Shown piece after piece: positions 24,087-31,660 of a stretch of 62,989 nt of DNA (position 1 is its first letter; each line of letters begins with the position of its first letter). The position numbers and the translations under genes were made by a program. The notes below the pieces were generated by a model. It was not told the DNA's origin and did not search any database. It saw only the letters and a program-made list of their open reading frames with translations. Source of the DNA: WLJO01 sp945889085 (GTDB taxonomy: Bacteria; Actinomycetota; Acidimicrobiia; Acidimicrobiales; Ilumatobacteraceae); NCBI GenBank assembly GCA_945889085.1, contig CAMDBM010000012.1, positions 1 through 62,989 of the forward strand, written 5' to 3'.

Positions 24087-24628
24087 CAGGCCTTCTTTGT
24101 GAGTTCGGCCTCTAACGCTGTGTACGAGCCGGTAGTCCTGTCACGTTCGGAGAGGATCGGTGCACTGCAAGGCCACGACACACCGAGTGCAGGATCGTCC
24201 CACCGACACCCCATCTCGTCGGCTGCACTCCACTCGTGCGAGGTACCGAGCAATACCGTCGCCGTCTCGCCGAAATAGAAGCCGTGGGCCACACCCGGAG
24301 GAATCCGCACAGCACACCAATCCTCGCCATCGAGAACAATCGCAGCCGCTGTTCGATACGTCCGAGAGTCAGGACGCAGGTCATGGAGACCGAGAAACAT
24401 CTGGCCACTCACCACGACGACGTAGTCATGCTTCTCGAGATGAACGTGCATGCCGCGCAGCGTGTTTGCCTTGCTGAGCGTCAAGCCCCACTGGGCCGGC
24501 GCAGGCGATACGGGCCACGAGGGTCGGTAAACCTCTGCAAATGACCCGCGATCATCCCGATGGGTGGTCAGCTCGACCCGCTCAACACCCAGGGGAAACC
24601 CTGCGCCAAGAGGTTCGCTAGGAAGCAT
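24086..24628 (-). CDS. dTDP-4-dehydrorhamnose 3,5-epimerase-like cupin
   Basis: A 180-residue cupin-fold sugar epimerase of the RmlC family. It shows HRDDRGSFAEVYR, SKANTLRGMHVHLEKHDYV with the catalytic-type His, and PPGVAHGFYF with the second conserved His. RmlC proteins epimerise dTDP-4-keto-6-deoxyglucose on the way to rhamnose; variants make other deoxysugars. No rmlA, B or D gene is in the window. The ATG at 24628 lies inside the end of the monooxygenase gene (11-bp overlap), an unusual joining of a catabolic enzyme to sugar genes. Upstream frame without homology was excluded. Confidence 0.75.
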   Translation of the reverse strand: MLPSEPLGAGFPLGVERVELTTHRDDRGSFAEVYRPSWPVSPAPAQWGLTLSKANTLRGMHVHLEKHDYVVVVSGQMFLGLHDLRPDSRTYRTAAAIVLDGEDWCAVRIPPGVAHGFYFGETATVLLGTSHEWSAADEMGCRWDDPALGVSWPCSAPILSERDRTTGSYTALEAELTKKA

Positions 24629-26483
24629 TGGTCTCGAACAGGTACGGGTCCAGACTTTCCTGGGCACTCTTACGGATGCGGTGCCACTGGTTCCCGCCGT
24701 AGTACGACAGGCTCCCCGGCTCGGCGTCGCCGTGACCGTTGTAGTAGCTGAGGCAGTCGCGCAGCGGGGCCGTGGCGATGTCCGCGTCGCGGCAGTGCTC
24801 GGCGTAACGCTCCTCTGACTCCTCGGTGACATCCACGGTGGACAGTTCACGGTCGCGCATGGTGGTGAGCATCCAGACGGCGTAGCTCACGTGCGCCTCG
24901 ATGGCGTCCGTGAAGTTGAAGGTGCCGCCACCGCCCTGCGGGCCGGTCATGATGAACAGGTTCGGGAAGCCGTTGCTGTGCAGGCCGAGGAACGTGCGTG
25001 TGCCCCGGTCCTTCCACTTCTGGCTGAGGGTCTGCCCACCGCGACCCGTGATCATGTTGAACGTCGAGGTTGCCATCCACTGGAAGCCCGTCGCGTAGAT
25101 GAGCACGTCCAGGTCGTACTGGGTGCCGTCGTGCACCACACCGCCCTCGTTGATCTCCTTGACCCCCATCGGGGCAACGTCCACAAGCGTCACGTTCGGC
25201 TGGTTGAAGCACGGGAGGTACTCGTCGTGGAACGTTGGCCGCTTGCAGCCGTACGGGTAGTACGGCTTCAGGGCTGCAGCAGTAATCGGGTCCGTAACAA
25301 TCGCGTCGACGCGCGCACGAACTTGTTCCATGATGCGGAAGTTGGTCTCGAGCTGCTTCTGGAGAAGCTCCTCAGGAGTCAGCTTGCGCTCGTACTCCTT
25401 GCGCTCCTTGAAGTCCTGCACCTTGCCGGCCAGGTAGTCGTCGTTACCCTGGATGGCCGTGCGGCCCGACGAGATGCGGGCGAAACGTTCGCGCCGGGCG
25501 CGAGCCCAGCCGGGCTCGTGGGACCACTCCTCCACCTGCTCCTCGGTGGTGGCGCGCTGGTCACGCACATCGATCGTGGATGGCGTGCGCTGGAAGACGT
25601 ACAGGTGCCCAGCAACCTTCGCGAGCTCCGGGATCACCTGTACGGCTGTTGCGCCGGTGCCGATGATGCCGACGCGCTTGCCCTCGAGGTCCACGTGATA
25701 GTTCCAGCGTGACGTGTGGAAGGTCTCGCCGCGGAACTTCTCCATGCCGTCGATTCGGGCAAGCTTGGGGGTCGTGAGGATGCCGTTGGCGAGGATGACG
25801 TACTTCGCCCGCACGGCGTCACCGCGGTTGGTGCGGACGGTCCACGTTGCCGAGCTCTCGTCCCAGTCGGTGCGCTCCACTGTCGTGTGAAATAGGCAGC
25901 GGTCGTAGAACCCGAACTTGGTGGCCATCGCCTGGCAGTACTCAAGGATCTCGAAGCCCGAGGCGAACTTCATGCTCGGGAAGTAGCCCATCTCCTCGAG
26001 CAACGGGAAATAGCTGTACGACTCAACGTCGCAGGCAACGCCCGGATATCGGTTCCAGTACCAGGTGCCCCCAACGTCGCCACCCTTCTCGCAGAACCGG
26101 ACATCGGTGAAGCCGGCCTCGCGCAGGCGGTGCCAGAGCAACAGTCCTGCGAAGCCGGCGCCGACCACGAGGATCTCGCACGAGTCGGTGAGAGCGTCGC
26201 GCTCCACCGGCGGCGCGGAGTACACGTCCTCGAGGTACTTCGCGAACTCGCCCTCCATCGCCATGTACTCGGCCGCGCCACGGCGAGCCTCCTTGAACGC
26301 CTGATACTTGGCCTGCTCGTCCGCGTCGAACCGGGCGCCGGCAGGCTGTTCCGGCATCGCCTTGAGCGACTCGTCGTTGATCACGGCGTAACCCTTGCCC
26401 TGGATACGTTCCGTGGCCTTCGCGGCGCGGGTGTTGAAAGTCTTCAGCCCCGTCACCGGATCGATGTTGATCGCGTTCGGCAT
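24618..26483 (-). CDS. Flavin-containing monooxygenase, Baeyer-Villiger type
   Basis: A 621-residue class B flavoprotein monooxygenase with an N-terminal extension of about 95 residues before the FAD motif VVGAGFAGLLLWHRL. The type I BVMO fingerprint is FRGETFHTSRW and the NADPH motif is IGTGATAVQVIPEL. GGTWYWNRYPGVACD is the usual FAD/substrate segment. The extension is typical of steroid, cycloalkanone and acetone monooxygenase relatives. It converts a ketone to an ester or lactone using NADPH and O2. The ATG at 26483 has GGAGGATTC before it. It may be the first gene of the four-gene run to 22381, and the alpha/beta hydrolase upstream could open its ester product. Confidence 0.9.
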   Translation of the reverse strand: MPNAINIDPVTGLKTFNTRAAKATERIQGKGYAVINDESLKAMPEQPAGARFDADEQAKYQAFKEARRGAAEYMAMEGEFAKYLEDVYSAPPVERDALTDSCEILVVGAGFAGLLLWHRLREAGFTDVRFCEKGGDVGGTWYWNRYPGVACDVESYSYFPLLEEMGYFPSMKFASGFEILEYCQAMATKFGFYDRCLFHTTVERTDWDESSATWTVRTNRGDAVRAKYVILANGILTTPKLARIDGMEKFRGETFHTSRWNYHVDLEGKRVGIIGTGATAVQVIPELAKVAGHLYVFQRTPSTIDVRDQRATTEEQVEEWSHEPGWARARRERFARISSGRTAIQGNDDYLAGKVQDFKERKEYERKLTPEELLQKQLETNFRIMEQVRARVDAIVTDPITAAALKPYYPYGCKRPTFHDEYLPCFNQPNVTLVDVAPMGVKEINEGGVVHDGTQYDLDVLIYATGFQWMATSTFNMITGRGGQTLSQKWKDRGTRTFLGLHSNGFPNLFIMTGPQGGGGTFNFTDAIEAHVSYAVWMLTTMRDRELSTVDVTEESEERYAEHCRDADIATAPLRDCLSYYNGHGDAEPGSLSYYGGNQWHRIRKSAQESLDPYLFETNAS

Positions 26484-26567
26484 GATGAATCCTCCTGTGC
26501 CCGCCACACGCAGGCTCGATTCCCCGTTTTGGTCAGCGTACGTCGGGATGCCGCCACCGGGCGAGTC

Positions 26568-27326
26568 TCAGACCGGGTCGAAGGCGTTCACCCGGTTCAC
26601 GAACCGAGGGAGATCGACCAGATGGGGGTAGTGGCCGTGGTCGGCCCACACCTCAGTCGATGCGACAGAGCAGTACGAGGCCAACCAGTCGGCGTACGAG
26701 GGTCCGGGGTCCGAGCCGAACAGGGCGAGGTATGGCACCTGAATTCGGGACGCGAACTGCCCGAGCTGTTCGTTGATCGTCTCGACGGATTGCTCGAAGA
26801 TCACCGCCCAGTAGCCGAGCACCACCGACTGCACGGGGCGGCGGAGGGCCTCGAGCCGCTGCCGATCCGGCAGCCCGAGGGCGCCGTACAGCGGGTCGAA
26901 GAGGGCCAGCATCACCTGCTGGAAGCCCTCATCAGGTCCTCGCAACATCGGTTCGACAGCCTCGAGGTTCGCCTTGAAGCCCCCGAGAGTCAGTACCTGA
27001 TCGATGTTGATTACGCCACGTGTGGGGAACAGGGCGCCGTATGCGGTGGCGACCACGCCACCGAGGGAGTGGCCGATGATCAGGGGGAGGTCCGCATCGG
27101 TGAACCCGGTGGCCAACAGGGTTTCGTGGATGTCGGTGGCCGCCTCCTCCATGCGGTACGTGTCGCCAAGCGCGGACTCGCCGTGGCCCCGGAGGTCCAC
27201 GGCGAGCACGGTGCGGTTGGCAGCGAGTGCCTCGGTGAGCGGTCGCGTGATCTTGCGGGACTCGGTGATCCCGTGGATCACAACCGTCAGCGGACCAGAG
27301 CCAAGTACCTCATGTGCGAGGAGCAT
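26568..27326 (-). CDS. Alpha/beta-hydrolase
   Basis: A 252-residue alpha/beta-hydrolase. The oxyanion region is VVIHGITESRK, the nucleophile elbow is GHSLGG (about residues 88-93), DLRGHGES precedes it, and the likely catalytic His lies in the C-terminal ADHGHYPHL. Its position 84 bp upstream of a Baeyer-Villiger monooxygenase on the same strand suggests it hydrolyses the resulting ester or lactone. TAGAGT at 27334-27339, seven bases before the ATG and without a ribosome site, fits leaderless transcription. Confidence 0.85.
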   Translation of the reverse strand: MLLAHEVLGSGPLTVVIHGITESRKITRPLTEALAANRTVLAVDLRGHGESALGDTYRMEEAATDIHETLLATGFTDADLPLIIGHSLGGVVATAYGALFPTRGVINIDQVLTLGGFKANLEAVEPMLRGPDEGFQQVMLALFDPLYGALGLPDRQRLEALRRPVQSVVLGYWAVIFEQSVETINEQLGQFASRIQVPYLALFGSDPGPSYADWLASYCSVASTEVWADHGHYPHLVDLPRFVNRVNAFDPV

Positions 27327-27333
27327 GGCACGG

Positions 27334-27339
27334 ACTCTA
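27334..27339 (-). promoter_or_regulatory. Possible leaderless -10 box (TAGAGT) for hydrolase
   Basis: On the minus strand TAGAGT ends seven bases before the ATG at 27326, with no Shine-Dalgarno sequence between them. Confidence 0.4.
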
Positions 27340-27362
27340 GGCGCTACCTGCGAGTCGGGTTG

Positions 27363-28031
27363 TCAGATGGGTGCGACGACCGCTCCCGGGTCCTTGACGA
27401 CGCCGAGCACGGACGACACCTGGGCAACCTGGCCCGATTCCGTCGTGGTGTACGTGACCTTGGTGATCCGGCCGTCCACGAGCGTCACGACAAGCGTTGC
27501 CGTGCCCGTACCGGCCACGCCGAGGTCTGCGAGCGACACGACAGCGGCGTACTCCACGCCCTCGACCGGGTTCGGCACCTTCGCAACGACCGACGGCCGG
27601 GCGAGTGCGCTGATCGGGTCCGCACTGGCTGGCGGGATGTCGAGTTCGGCCCAGTCCCCGTTCTCCGGCTTGGCCCAACTTCCTGCCTCCGTGATCACGT
27701 AGGAAACCAGACCGGCATCAGAGGTGAGGGTGATCCGGGCCCCGGTGCCGACGCGGTCGCCCTCTGCTGAGAGCACCCGGACACCGTTGACTTCGGCCGT
27801 CGTCGTGAAGTGGTAGCTCGTGCCGAGTTGCTCGAGGGCCTTGCCCAGTGCATCGGCGTCGGCCGCCGTGGGCGCCTGGGTGGCAACGGGAGCACCCGCA
27901 GCCGATGTGCTGGTGACCGACGGCTCAGTGGTGGTGGGTGCGGCCTGGGAACCCCCACCACAGGCACCGAGCGCAACCGTCAGGAGGCCTGCTGCAGCCG
28001 CAGCAATCAGGCGACCGCGGCGGTCAGTCAT
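27363..28031 (-). CDS. Lipoprotein, LppX/LprG-like
   Basis: A 222-residue predicted lipoprotein. The signal peptide ends in the lipobox LGAC at about residue 24, followed by a Gly/Ser/Thr-rich linker of about 35 residues. The mature part begins ADALGKALEQLGTSYHFTTTAEVNG and continues with alternating beta strands (GARITLTSD, GTATLVVTLVDGRITKVTYTT). This resembles LppX_LprAFG lipoproteins, which carry lipids in mycobacterial envelopes. The match is by layout and not by a sharp motif. It overlaps the preceding acidic-tailed gene by 8 bp and is probably co-expressed with it. Confidence 0.7.
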   Translation of the reverse strand: MTDRRGRLIAAAAAGLLTVALGACGGGSQAAPTTTEPSVTSTSAAGAPVATQAPTAADADALGKALEQLGTSYHFTTTAEVNGVRVLSAEGDRVGTGARITLTSDAGLVSYVITEAGSWAKPENGDWAELDIPPASADPISALARPSVVAKVPNPVEGVEYAAVVSLADLGVAGTGTATLVVTLVDGRITKVTYTTTESGQVAQVSSVLGVVKDPGAVVAPI

Positions 28032-29184
28032 CGTTGCCACGGCTACGGCCACTCTCCCCACGGGGGCCGGAGTCACGACCGGACCCTGAGCCCTCCTCGT
28101 CCTCGTGCTCCTGCTCGTCCTCGTGCTCCTGCTCGTCCTCGTGCTCGCCCTCGCTCCCGCTGTTGCCGCGCGGGCCCGTCGAGTGGTCGTCGTCCTCGCC
28201 GCCACCATCACGGCCGTGGTCGTCACCGGGCTCGAGCGCCACATCGGCATTGGTGCCCGGCACCGTTGCGCAGCGGAAGGATTCCGAGACGTCGAGCGTG
28301 ATCAGTCCACCCTCCAACTCGGCACGCAGGTGTACCCGCTCCCTGGTTGCGAACCGGACCTGGGTGCTGTGGTCGCCACCGCGGACCGAATCGGGGGCTG
28401 GCGTAGCGCTCACGCCCGAGATGGTCCCGTCGAGACCGACGACGTAGTCGATGTGCGCAGGGGTGCCGTTGCAGAGTTGGCCGTCCCACGTGTGCGGGCC
28501 GGCTACATCAGCAGCCGGTTGGGCCACGCCGCGGGTCCTGCCCAGCGTGACCCGCAGCGATGCCTGCTGCACGCCGTCCTCGTTGGACACCTCGACCCGA
28601 ATCCCCACCGTGCGGGACTCTGCTCCGGAGACGAACGTGATGAGCACCTTTGCCTCCTGCTCATCGTCCTCGGTGGAGTACCGGGTGGCACCGATCTCGG
28701 CTGTGGCGTCGCTGGTGGCTACCCCGGTGATGTCGGGTGAACCGTCGCCCTTGTCCCCCACCGTGAAGTCGACCGTCGTGGCGCTGCCCGTGCCGAAGAG
28801 GTCACCGCTCCAGCGGCCTGCGCCGCTGACGTCCGCAAGGCTCCCGGCGCGCACGGTGACGGACTGACGCCCGTTCCGGCTGGTGACGGTGACGGTGCCG
28901 GTTCCTGCAGCGTTCTCGAACACCACACGGTTCGGCTTGAGCGCGATTGCGGTCAGCCCGTCTGCCGGGTTCACCGCCACGTTCGTCAGTGATCCCGTTG
29001 CATCGGTAGTGACGTCCACCGTGAGCGGAGCACCGAAGAGCGGGAGGGTGATCGACGTAAGTACCGGATCAACCGCGGGCAGCGTGATTGCGTGCGCGGC
29101 CCCGGTAACCAGCATCGGCGCGGCGAGGGCAACCAGTGCCCCGAGCGCCCCGGCCCCCTTGCGAAACCTCAATGTACGTGCCAT
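28024..29184 (-). CDS. Secreted protein with strongly acidic repeat tail
   Basis: A 386-residue exported protein. A signal peptide (basic head, GALGALVALAAPMLVTGAAHA) ends at about residue 31. About 290 residues of Thr/Val/Gly-rich beta-type sequence with two Cys (QLCNGT and SFRCATV) follow. The last 65 residues are Gly/Asp/Glu-rich with HEDEQ repeated about every five residues (EHEDEQEHEDEQ) and then an SGRD-RGESGRSRG end. Such a tail could bind calcium or other cations. No family is recognised. ATG 29184 is preceded by GAGGGG. The lipoprotein gene overlaps its end. Confidence 0.75.
   Translation of the reverse strand: MARTLRFRKGAGALGALVALAAPMLVTGAAHAITLPAVDPVLTSITLPLFGAPLTVDVTTDATGSLTNVAVNPADGLTAIALKPNRVVFENAAGTGTVTVTSRNGRQSVTVRAGSLADVSGAGRWSGDLFGTGSATTVDFTVGDKGDGSPDITGVATSDATAEIGATRYSTEDDEQEAKVLITFVSGAESRTVGIRVEVSNEDGVQQASLRVTLGRTRGVAQPAADVAGPHTWDGQLCNGTPAHIDYVVGLDGTISGVSATPAPDSVRGGDHSTQVRFATRERVHLRAELEGGLITLDVSESFRCATVPGTNADVALEPGDDHGRDGGGEDDDHSTGPRGNSGSEGEHEDEQEHEDEQEHEDEEGSGSGRDSGPRGESGRSRGNDD
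28082..28150 (-). repeat. Short tandem repeats coding an acidic His/Glu/Asp tract
   Basis: Imperfect 18-bp units (tcctcgtgctcctgctcg on the plus strand) follow one another and code for EHEDEQ on the minus strand. Copy number of such arrays can vary between strains. Confidence 0.6.
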
Positions 29185-29299
29185 CGGTGTACCCCTCTGT
29201 CTGTCGACCGGCCCGCGATGCGGGTGGGCCCAGGTTCTTGTCTGTGGAGGACACGACCGACGGGGCGGTCCGGTTTGGTTCCGTGCAGAACTTCTCGGG

Positions 29300-29695
29300 C
29301 TAGCCCGACGCGTGTTCCGCCTTCGCGATGGCCGAACGCAGGATTGCCTCGAACGAGCCGACATCACCGTGCAGGTCACGGAGATCCTCCGGTCCGAGCA
29401 ACCGGACCCGATCGCGCCCCGAGTGGCCGATCACCACGGGGAGCGGGCCTGCGAGCGACCGCAGCCCATCATCGAGATCGTCACGATGCAGGTACTCGAT
29501 CGAGAGGCCGACGCGATCGGCGCACGCCCGGAACGAGGGCTTGCGGCGCCAGCGACTGTGGGTGACGTCGCACAGCGTGCAGTGCGGCGCCCCAAGCAGC
29601 GTCCCGAACCAGTATCTCAGCTCGCCCACAACGGTGCCGTCGGCGTCGTACACGAAGGTAAGACGGTCGATCCGGGTTTCCCCTGCTGCAGTCAT
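29300..29695 (-). CDS. Conserved hypothetical protein with CxxC motif
   Basis: A 131-residue protein. It begins with a strand-turn-strand (RLTFVYDADGTVVGELRYWF), then APHCTLCDVTHSRWRRKPSF with a CxxC that could bind metal or be redox active, and ends in an acidic helix. Similar small proteins with GAPHC-LCDITHG are present in many bacteria without known function. It is divergent from the alpha-hydroxyacid oxidase and 115 bp upstream of the acidic-tailed protein gene on the same strand. Confidence 0.6.
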   Translation of the reverse strand: MTAAGETRIDRLTFVYDADGTVVGELRYWFGTLLGAPHCTLCDVTHSRWRRKPSFRACADRVGLSIEYLHRDDLDDGLRSLAGPLPVVIGHSGRDRVRLLGPEDLRDLHGDVGSFEAILRSAIAKAEHASG

Positions 29696-29756
29696 GGTGC
29701 CAGTGAAGCACCTACGGGCTGGGTGCGCCCCCCTCTCGCCCGCAGCCGGGCAGGGC

Positions 29757-29768
29757 TAGCGTCAGGCC
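29757..29768 (+). promoter_or_regulatory. Possible leaderless -10 box (TAGCGT)
   Basis: TAGCGT at 29757-29762 ends six bases before the ATG at 29769. The surrounding 21 bases are nearly the same as those before the small gene at 16099. Confidence 0.4.
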
Positions 29769-31010
29769 ATGACGAACCGCACCGTCCCCCGCTGGAGCAC
29801 GTTCGCCCCACTCCTCCAGCGCCGCACCGGCTCGTCGCGACTTCAGCGCAGGCTCGATGGTGCCGCAGACATTGCGGACCTGTCGCGCCTCGCATACCGG
29901 CGTGCACCCAAGGCGGTGTTCGACTACGTCGACGGGGCCGCGAGCGGCGAGGTGACCAAGGCGCGCAACGCGGAGGCATTCGGGCGCGTGGAGTTCCACC
30001 CAAGGGTGCTGCGTGATGTGGAGACGGTGGATACCGAGACCACCATCCTCGGCCTGCCGTCATCCATGCCGTTCGCGTTCGGGCCAACGGGGTTCACGCG
30101 CATGATGCACACCGAAGGCGAAGCCGCTGTTGCCCGGGTGGCGGCGCGCAATCGAATCCCGTATGCGCTCTCCACGGTGGGCACGACCACGATCGAGGAC
30201 GTTGCCCATGCCTCGGGTGACGGCAGGCGCTGGTTCCAGCTGTACGTCGTGAAGGACCGCGAGCGCAGCCGCGAGATGCTGCAGCGCGCCCGACGCCACG
30301 GCTTCGACGTGCTGATGCTCACGGTTGACGTGCCGGTGAGTGGTGCCCGACTGCGCGATGCACGGTCCGGAATCTCCATCCCGCCGTCGCTCACCTGGCG
30401 CACGTTCCTCAACGGAGCGATGCACCCGGCGTGGCTATTCGACTTTCTCACCACACCCCCGCCGAACTTCGAGACGATGGGAACCGGTGACGGTCTGCCG
30501 GTGACCACGGTGCAGCTCGGCACCACCTCCGCGGCGGCATTCGACTCCTCGGTGGGCTACGAGGACGTTGCCTGGTTCCGCGAGGTCTGGCAGGGCAAGG
30601 TGGTGGTGAAAGGGGTGCAGCGCGTCGACGACGCCATCCGCTGCGCGGATCTCGGTGTCGAGGGGATCGTCGTGTCCAATCACGGTGGCCGCCAGCTGGA
30701 CCGGGCCGTTGCCACGCTGGACCTGCTGCCCGACGTGGTTGCTGCCGTGGGCGGCCGCACCGAGGTGCTCGTGGACGGCGGCGTGCGCAGCGGTGCCGAC
30801 GTGGTGGCGGCGATGGCGCTCGGGGCGAGGGGTGTTCTCGTCGGACGCGCCTACCTCTACGGCCTGATGGCCGGAGGCGAGGCAGGTGTACAGCGGGCCT
30901 TCGACCTGCTCGCACAGGACGTGCGCCGCTCCATGCAATTGCTCGGGGTAAACACCGTTGCCGAACTGTCGCCGTCGGTGAATCCCGGGCTCGTACGGCT
31001 GCGGCCCTGA
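29769..31010 (+). CDS. FMN-dependent alpha-hydroxyacid oxidase/dehydrogenase (LldD-like)
   Basis: A 413-residue TIM-barrel flavoenzyme of the L-lactate dehydrogenase/glycolate oxidase family. Visible are FDYVDGAASGEVT, LPFAF-type FGPTGFTRMMHTEGE, WFQLYVVKDRE, TVDVPVSGARLRDAR, the FMN lysine VVKGVQR, the catalytic SNHGGRQLD (about residues 298-306) and DGGVRSGADVVAAMALGARGVLVGR. It oxidises a 2-hydroxyacid to a 2-oxoacid. The family also includes the mycofactocin enzyme MftD, but no other mycofactocin gene is present, so an LldD-like role is more likely. No ribosome site; probable leaderless start. Confidence 0.9.
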   Translation: MTNRTVPRWSTFAPLLQRRTGSSRLQRRLDGAADIADLSRLAYRRAPKAVFDYVDGAASGEVTKARNAEAFGRVEFHPRVLRDVETVDTETTILGLPSSMPFAFGPTGFTRMMHTEGEAAVARVAARNRIPYALSTVGTTTIEDVAHASGDGRRWFQLYVVKDRERSREMLQRARRHGFDVLMLTVDVPVSGARLRDARSGISIPPSLTWRTFLNGAMHPAWLFDFLTTPPPNFETMGTGDGLPVTTVQLGTTSAAAFDSSVGYEDVAWFREVWQGKVVVKGVQRVDDAIRCADLGVEGIVVSNHGGRQLDRAVATLDLLPDVVAAVGGRTEVLVDGGVRSGADVVAAMALGARGVLVGRAYLYGLMAGGEAGVQRAFDLLAQDVRRSMQLLGVNTVAELSPSVNPGLVRLRP

Positions 31011-31091
31011 CCCTCCGGGATTACCAGGTTTGCCGCTCTGGGCATCGCGGGCAGGAACCGCGCTCGAAAACCGTGCCCCAAAACGACAAGA

Positions 31092-31116
31092 GCCGCCGAC
31101 CCATTAGGCCGGCGGC
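31092..31116 (-). terminator. Rho-independent-like terminator of the cold-shock gene
   Basis: A 10-bp stem (31092-31101 with 31107-31116) closes a five-base loop. The single non-pairing position becomes a G-U pair only in the minus-strand RNA, and a T-rich stretch follows on that strand. Both point to the csp transcript. Confidence 0.65.
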
Positions 31117-31134
31117 ACCTGTTCGAACTGAGCG

Positions 31135-31332
31135 TCAGAGTGCTTTGACGTTCAGGGCCTCATCGCCCTTGCGGCCGGGGCCGACGTCGAACTCCACCTT
31201 CTGTCCCTCGGCCAGGGACTTGTATCCCGTGCCGAGGATGTTGGTGTGGTGGACGAATACGTCCGACCCACCGTCACGTGAGATGAAGCCGTAGCCCTTC
31301 TCGCTGTTAAAGAACTTTACGGTGCCTTGCAT
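31135..31332 (-). CDS. csp: Cold-shock domain protein
   Basis: A 65-residue single cold-shock domain. KFFNSEKGYGFISRDGG contains RNP1 (KGYGFI) and DVFVHHTNI contains RNP2 (VFVH); the end is FDVGPGRKGDEALNVKAL. It binds single-stranded RNA and DNA and is usually an RNA chaperone induced by cold or growth changes. The ATG at 31332 is preceded by AGAGAG. A terminator hairpin follows. The 328-bp gap upstream, shared with the divergent desaturase gene, could hold a long structured leader. Confidence 0.93.
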   Translation of the reverse strand: MQGTVKFFNSEKGYGFISRDGGSDVFVHHTNILGTGYKSLAEGQKVEFDVGPGRKGDEALNVKAL

Positions 31333-31660
31333 TTTGGTATCTACTCTCTTTTTCGAGCAGACCCTCGTGATCGACTCGTTGGGGGACCTTACGAGCAATG
31401 TGCGGCTAATCCTCGGCAAGCGCACAAAACTTCCTCAGAAGTCCCCAAGAAAATTCGCCAGCGGTCCCCAGGACGACGGAGAATTTCGCCCTGCGATCGC
31501 TGTGTCGCTGGCTCCCGCAACGAACCCCCGTATTCGCTTGCGGGTGACCCCGATTTGGGTTGGGGCCGGTGTAGGTTTCAAGTAGAAGCCTTGGTGCAGG
31601 ACTGGCCATTACCCCCCGGTGTGGTCCCGCTCTCTACTGACGCCTGACTTCAGGAGAGCA
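31333..31660. other. 328-bp intergenic region between divergent csp and desaturase genes
   Basis: No convincing coding frame. The stretch nearest csp is T-rich on the plus strand; the part nearest the desaturase holds the ribosome site CAGGAGAG just before 31661. Cold-shock genes often have long 5' leaders, and a cold-responsive desaturase on the other side would fit joint control. I cannot place promoters with confidence. Confidence 0.5.

Noticed and set aside
26130..27770. A 546-codon plus-strand frame across the monooxygenase, hydrolase and lipoprotein genes
   Set aside because: It spans three genuine minus-strand genes and shows no recognisable domain.
29769..31010. Mycofactocin enzyme MftD
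   Set aside because: The fold matches, but no mycofactocin precursor or radical-SAM gene is in the window.
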